Below are positions 12,047 to 15,560 of a stretch of DNA of 15,560 nt, in pieces. The DNA lies in the NCBI GenBank assembly GCA_028064945.1, contig JAPTWQ010000079.1:1-15560 (forward strand). Direction: 5' to 3'. The position numbers were made by a program, and so were the translations under genes. The stretch is from Nitrospiraceae bacterium. Its GTDB lineage: Bacteria; Nitrospirota_A; Leptospirillia; Leptospirillales; Leptospirillaceae. The first letter of the stretch is position 1. Every line of letters begins with the position of its first letter. Under the pieces are notes generated by a model. The model ran no database searches. It was not told where the DNA came from and worked only from the letters and a program-made list of their open reading frames with translations.

Positions 12047-13498
12047 TCATGAAGGGGGGGGCTCTCCATCGGTTACAGGTTCACGTGAGAGACGCAAGGC
12101 TTCCTCGATCCGGGCGAGGGAAGTCTCCCGTCCTGCAAGAAGCAGAACCTCAAAAATCCCGGGGCTGACCGTCTTTCCGGTAATGGCGACACGGACAGGC
12201 TGCGCCAGTTCGCCAAGTTTCAAGTGCAACGATTCCCCCACCTGCGCGAATACATTCCGGAGCCCATCTTCCGTCCATCTGTCAAGGGCCCTGAGGGCGA
12301 GGGACAGATTCTCGAGAACGCGGGCATTGGAGGGAATGAGAATCTTCTTTCGGGACTCCGGATCGATTGTCCGGGACCGGTCAAGAAAGGGGTGAGCGAA
12401 CTGGGCGAGTTCCACAAGTGTTTTTGCGCGCCCCTTGAGCTCGTCGGCCAGTTTCACCCAATGACCGGAATCGGCGGCCTGGGGAAGGGGATCCGGCAGG
12501 GGAGGAATGGCCTCTTTAAGGAGGGGGACGAGGTCTGTTCCCGGGGTATTCTTGATGTAGTGGGCATTGAGCCAGAGTAGCTTTTCGGGATTGAAGACCG
12601 AAGGGGATGAGCCTACGTGGTCGAGGTCAAAAAAGGCGATCAGCTCCTCCCGGGAAAAGATCTCCTGATCCTTGTGGGACCAACCAAGACGCACAAGGTA
12701 GTTGACCAGCGCCTGGGGAAGGAAGCCCATGTCGCGATAGGCCATCACGGAGGTGGCTCCGTGTCTTTTGGACAACCTGGTCCTGTCGGGCCCGTAGATC
12801 ATGGGGAGATGGGCGAAGTCCGGAAGGGGGGCTCCCAATGCCTTGAAGATCGGGATCTGCCGGGGGGTGTTGTTGATATGGTCATCTCCCCGGATGACGT
12901 GAGTGATTTTCATGTCGACATCGTCCACCACGACGGCAAAATTATATGTTGGCATACCGTCGGAGCGAATGATGATCAGGTCGTCAAGGACGGCGCTGTC
13001 GAAGGAAAGCGGGCCCCGGATCAGATCGTCAAAGACGATGGACTGGTTTTCGGGAGTCCGGAAACGAAGGACATGAGGACGATCGGGGGAGACCGACCGA
13101 TCCCGGCAATGTCCGTCGTACCGTGGAGGGAGTCCCTTTTTCAATGCCTCGGATCGCTTGGCCTCGAGAATGTCCGAAGTGCAGTCGCACCGGTAGGCAT
13201 GGCCTTTTTCGAGAAGATGCAAGGCGAGTTCCCGATACCGTTCAAGACGTGCAGTTTGGAAAAAAGGACCCTCGTCCCAGCCGAGGTCGAGCCAACCAAG
13301 GCCGTCGAGTATGGCCGAGATGGATTCCTGGGTTGAGCGTTCCCGGTCGGTGTCCTCGATCCGGAGGACAAGTGTTCCGCCGAAATGACGGGCAAGTAGA
13401 AAGTTGAACAGGGCCGTCCGGGCACCTCCCAGATGAAGATGTCCGGTTGGGCTTGGTGCAAAACGAACGCGAAGAGAGGAGTCTTTTGGCAGGGGCAA
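12047..13498 (-). CDS. gltX: Glutamyl-tRNA synthetase GltX
   Basis: A class I aminoacyl-tRNA synthetase charging tRNA-Glu, needed for translation and, through Glu-tRNA, for C5-pathway tetrapyrrole synthesis (see hemL). From TTG 13498 it is 483 aa, normal for the family. Motifs: RFAPSPTGHLHLGGARTALFN split around the HIGH-type HLHLGG at about 20-25; IEDTDRERS; GDDHINNTPRQ; and the KMSKS-type RTRLSKRHG with LSKRH at about 242-246. A zinc site like that of E. coli GluRS is intact (Cys104, Cys106, Tyr127, Cys131). The frame is open to GTG 13555 but no ribosome-binding site precedes it; TTG 13498 has CAGGA about eight bases upstream and starts closer to the Rossmann fold. It heads the run gltX - psiE-like - lipoprotein. 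Whether it is discriminating or non-discriminating cannot be read here. Confidence 0.94.
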   Translation of the reverse strand: MPLPKDSSLRVRFAPSPTGHLHLGGARTALFNFLLARHFGGTLVLRIEDTDRERSTQESISAILDGLGWLDLGWDEGPFFQTARLERYRELALHLLEKGHAYRCDCTSDILEAKRSEALKKGLPPRYDGHCRDRSVSPDRPHVLRFRTPENQSIVFDDLIRGPLSFDSAVLDDLIIIRSDGMPTYNFAVVVDDVDMKITHVIRGDDHINNTPRQIPIFKALGAPLPDFAHLPMIYGPDRTRLSKRHGATSVMAYRDMGFLPQALVNYLVRLGWSHKDQEIFSREELIAFFDLDHVGSSPSVFNPEKLLWLNAHYIKNTPGTDLVPLLKEAIPPLPDPLPQAADSGHWVKLADELKGRAKTLVELAQFAHPFLDRSRTIDPESRKKILIPSNARVLENLSLALRALDRWTEDGLRNVFAQVGESLHLKLGELAQPVRVAITGKTVSPGIFEVLLLAGRETSLARIEEALRLSREPVTDGEPPPS

Positions 13499-13610
13499 GG
13501 CGAATGTCCTGAGTTTAATCGTGAATCCAATCTGTGTAGATAAAAAGCATAACACGGTGAAGCGTGCCGGAGAAAGGAAAAAAAACTCACAGGTACCAAA
13601 GGACCAGTTT

Positions 13611-13626
13611 TTGACCTAGAGGTCAA
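13611..13626. promoter_or_regulatory. Near-perfect 16-bp palindromic operator overlapping the -35 element
   Basis: TTGACCT (13611-13617) and AGGTCAA (13620-13626) are perfect inverted repeats with a 2-base centre. The left arm contains the -35 hexamer of the promoter at 13611-13639, so a dimeric protein bound here would block RNA polymerase. The regulator is unknown; NAD-pathway regulators or a CRP/FNR-type factor are only possibilities. Confidence 0.5.
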
Positions 13627-13639
13627 CCCGGTCTATAAT
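13611..13639 (+). promoter_or_regulatory. Strong sigma70-type promoter for the lipoprotein-nadB pair
   Basis: TTGACC (13611-13616), exactly 17-bp spacer, TATAAT (13634-13639): the best consensus match in the window. Transcription would start near 13646, about 58 bases before the lipoprotein ATG. It diverges from gltX, whose own promoter I could not place. Confidence 0.7.
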
Positions 13640-13703
13640 TCGAACGCGTATGTCCGGCAGGACCATGAGAGGAGCTTAAAAAGGGTTGAAGACTGGGGTG
13701 ACG

Positions 13704-14243
13704 ATGGATTGGAGGAGCGGCCGGAATACCCGGCCCGGGAAAACGTCCTGGAAGAAGTCTTCCAGCCTAACGATGCTGGCTCTCGTCATTGCGGCCGCTC
13801 TGGGAATGTCCGGTTGCGGGGAGGTCAAGCCTCTGACGCCAGAGGAGCAGTCGCTCGTTTCCTCATGGAAAATCGGAAAATCCCTTGAGAGCGCCTACTC
13901 CAAGGAATCGGTGGACGCCGTCCTTTCTCTCCTGGCCCCTTCGTTGTCCAGCCGTCCCGAAACTCGCACCCAGCTGGCGAGGATATTCGGAATGTTCCGG
14001 AAGCTGAATCTGACACTCGTCATGGACTCTGGAGAGGTCGATCCCACGACGCATGCGATCACATTCAGGGCGCACTGGACGCTGACGGGCCTGCCAAAAA
14101 CGGGAAGCGGCCCCCGTTATTTTCAGACAGGCGAATGCCGGATGGTCGTGACGATGGAAAAAGCTCCCCATCGGTCCCGGATTGAATCCATTTCCGGCGA
14201 CACATTCCTTGTCGCTCCGGCAAAAACGCTCCCCCCGGCATGA
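13704..14243 (+). CDS. Small putative lipoprotein, function unknown
   Basis: From ATG 13704 the product is 179 aa. A basic N-region and hydrophobic core (about 24-35) end in the lipobox MSGC (Cys38), so it is likely a lipoprotein. The rest is a compact soluble domain: a helical part with SLESAYSKESVDAVLSLLAP and a beta-rich part (LTLVMDSGEV, then AITFRAHWTLTG) resembling in outline small NTF2-like or calycin-type folds, though I cannot assign one. A TTG at 13686 in the same frame could add six residues; ATG 13704 is preferred because GGGGTGA lies just upstream. Its TGA shares ATGA with the nadB start, so the two are translationally coupled. I know of no established functional link to NAD synthesis. 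Confidence 0.7.
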   Translation: MDWRSGRNTRPGKTSWKKSSSLTMLALVIAAALGMSGCGEVKPLTPEEQSLVSSWKIGKSLESAYSKESVDAVLSLLAPSLSSRPETRTQLARIFGMFRKLNLTLVMDSGEVDPTTHAITFRAHWTLTGLPKTGSGPRYFQTGECRMVVTMEKAPHRSRIESISGDTFLVAPAKTLPPA

Positions 14244-15560
14244 GCGATCGGCCTCAGGCCAAAAGAATAACGGCCGACTTCCTGATTGTGGGGGGAGGAA
14301 TCGCAGGGTATCAGACGGCTCTCGATCTTCTTCCACTGGGAAGCGTGGCCCTCGTTTCCAGGGGGTCGATCGCCTCCGGGAGTTCCTACTACGCCCAGGG
14401 GGGGCTCGCGATTCCCTGGAAGTTCGACAGGGAAGCCGTCAACGCCCATGTCGCGGACACAATCCGCGCGGGTGCCGGTCTCTGTGACGAGGAAAGGGTC
14501 CGTCTTCTGATCGAAGGCGCCGAGGAAGCCTTCGTGACGCTGGTCTCATACGGGGTTCCCTTCGACAGGGATGAAAAAGGGGAGGTCCTTTTAACCCGGG
14601 AAGCGGCGCATTCGCGTCCTAGAATCGTCCATGCCGGCGGGGACAAGACAGGATCCCTCATCCTGAGGACCCTGGCCCAGAACGTCCATGGCCACGAACG
14701 CTTCACCTTTCTGACCCCCTATCGCCTGACGCGGCTCCTCAAGGAGCCCGACGGCCGGGTGGCGGGGGGGCTCTTCATGGACGAAACGGGAGACGGATGG
14801 CTGGAAATTCTCGCCAGGGCCACCATCATGGCGACCGGAGGATTCAGCGCCCTGTTCGCCAGGACGACCAATCCCCCTTCACAGGTGGGAGATGCTGCGG
14901 CTGTATGCCATCGGGCCGGAGCCGAACTCGAACGTCTGGCATTCACCCAGTTTCACCCGACGGTTCTCGATCTTCCGGGTGAGGCCCCTTTCCTCCTGAC
15001 GGAGGCCCTCAGGGGAGAGGGAGGCCATGTGGTCAACGAGTCGGGGGAGAGGATCCTTTTCAGATATCATCCGGACGGGGAGCTGGCCCCGAGGGATGTG
15101 GTCTCCCGGGCCCTCTGGCTAGAGGCCCGCGCCCATCCGGAATCGTCGCTCTACCTGTCTGTGAACCATCTTCCGGCGACTTACCTGAAGGAGCGATTTC
15201 CCCAGGTCTACACGCACTGCCTGTCGGTCGGAATCGATCTGTCGCGAGACCGAGCTCCGATTCGCCCGGCCGCCCATTTCCAGATGGGGGGCATCAGGAC
15301 CGACATGGATGGACGCACCTCCCTCCCCGGACTTTACGCCGTGGGAGAGGTGGCCAGTACCCGGGTCCACGGGGCAAACCGCCTGGCCTCAAACTCCCTT
15401 CTGGAGGCTCTGGTCATGGGCCACAGGGTCGTCCGTGGAATCGCCTCCGATCGTCCCGGAAGGGGGGAGCTGGCCCTGCCGCCGGAAGAGGAACGGGACA
15501 TTCCGCAGTCCATTCCGACGCTTCCTTCGGGGGAGGTCACGATGAAAGTGATCCAGAACA
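14240..15560 (+). CDS. nadB: L-aspartate oxidase NadB, 3' end beyond window
   Basis: NadB oxidises L-aspartate to iminoaspartate with FAD, the first step of de novo NAD synthesis; NadA then makes quinolinate. About 440 residues are present and the frame is uninterrupted to the window edge. Motifs: the FAD-binding LIVGGGIAGYQTALDL at 15-30; SSYYAQGGLAIP near 52-63; HSRPRIVHAGGDKTG around 124-138; ATGGF with the second dinucleotide contact; TEALRGEGG and ELAPRDVVSRA in the capping/active-site region (Glu and Arg residues conserved with fumarate reductase flavoproteins); and the C-terminal FAD segment HFQMGGIRTDMDG plus YAVGEVASTRVHGANRLASNS. ATG 14240 overlaps the lipoprotein stop (ATGA); no ribosome-binding site of its own is visible, so it depends on coupling. 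The missing part is the C-terminal helical domain. Confidence 0.93.
   Translation, partial: MSDRPQAKRITADFLIVGGGIAGYQTALDLLPLGSVALVSRGSIASGSSYYAQGGLAIPWKFDREAVNAHVADTIRAGAGLCDEERVRLLIEGAEEAFVTLVSYGVPFDRDEKGEVLLTREAAHSRPRIVHAGGDKTGSLILRTLAQNVHGHERFTFLTPYRLTRLLKEPDGRVAGGLFMDETGDGWLEILARATIMATGGFSALFARTTNPPSQVGDAAAVCHRAGAELERLAFTQFHPTVLDLPGEAPFLLTEALRGEGGHVVNESGERILFRYHPDGELAPRDVVSRALWLEARAHPESSLYLSVNHLPATYLKERFPQVYTHCLSVGIDLSRDRAPIRPAAHFQMGGIRTDMDGRTSLPGLYAVGEVASTRVHGANRLASNSLLEALVMGHRVVRGIASDRPGRGELALPPEEERDIPQSIPTLPSGEVTMKVIQN

Noticed and set aside
12617..13336. 239-codon plus-strand open frame opposite gltX
   Set aside because: Antisense to conserved gltX motifs, with no ribosome-binding site and no recognisable domain.
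1..15560. CRISPR arrays, insertion sequences, prophage or toxin-antitoxin genes
   Set aside because: No regularly spaced direct repeats, transposase motifs, phage structural genes or recognisable toxin/antitoxin pairs were seen on either strand.

Overview
The window looks like chromosomal DNA from a Gram-negative, autotrophic bacterium, most plausibly Leptospirillum or a close Nitrospirota relative. This is inference from gene content, because no rRNA or other marker gene is present. The grounds are heptose genes for lipopolysaccharide, a C5-pathway haem gene, frequent TTG/GTG starts, fairly high GC, and above all a multi-subunit 2-oxoacid:ferredoxin oxidoreductase operon of the kind used by reverse-TCA-cycle autotrophs. 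I see no IS element, phage gene, CRISPR array, rRNA or tRNA.

Layout. (1) Positions 1-2892, minus strand: hemL - gmhA - hldE C-domain type (rfaE2) - mfd (its N-terminal part only; it runs off the window), a tight operon mixing tetrapyrrole synthesis, ADP-heptose synthesis and transcription-coupled repair. (2) 2893-3766: a divergent regulatory region with inverted repeats, a 77-aa two-helix membrane protein with a near-perfect ribosome-binding site, and a possible 32-aa single-helix microprotein. (3) 3767-5369, minus: an unrecognised polytopic membrane protein and a secreted YceI-family protein, separated by a GC-rich hairpin terminator. (4) 5518-6924, plus: a promoter followed by a C-terminal J-domain protein, an unknown 94-aa protein and a DUF1841 protein. 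(5) 6925-10717, plus: about 400 bp of regulatory DNA with two good sigma70-type promoters and a possible 300-nt leader, then porA-porB-porG-porD and a small possible fifth subunit, the last separated from porD by an 11-bp perfect hairpin. (6) 13498 down to 10761, minus: gltX - psiE-like - lipoprotein, with the last two genes overlapping. (7) 13611 to the end, plus: a TTGACC-N17-TATAAT promoter overlapped by a near-perfect 16-bp palindrome, then a small lipoprotein gene coupled (ATGA) to nadB, which runs off the window.

Functionally the por operon is the metabolic core: reductive carboxylation of an acyl-CoA (acetyl-CoA to pyruvate, or succinyl-CoA to 2-oxoglutarate) with reduced ferredoxin. 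hemL and gltX bracket the C5 route to tetrapyrroles (Glu-tRNA is made by GltX; HemL makes 5-aminolevulinate). gmhA and rfaE2 supply LPS heptose, and nadB starts NAD synthesis. No unmistakably new multi-gene system is visible. The less explained material is the por leader and the porD/porE hairpin, the palindromic promoter of the lipoprotein-nadB pair, and several small unrecognised membrane proteins.
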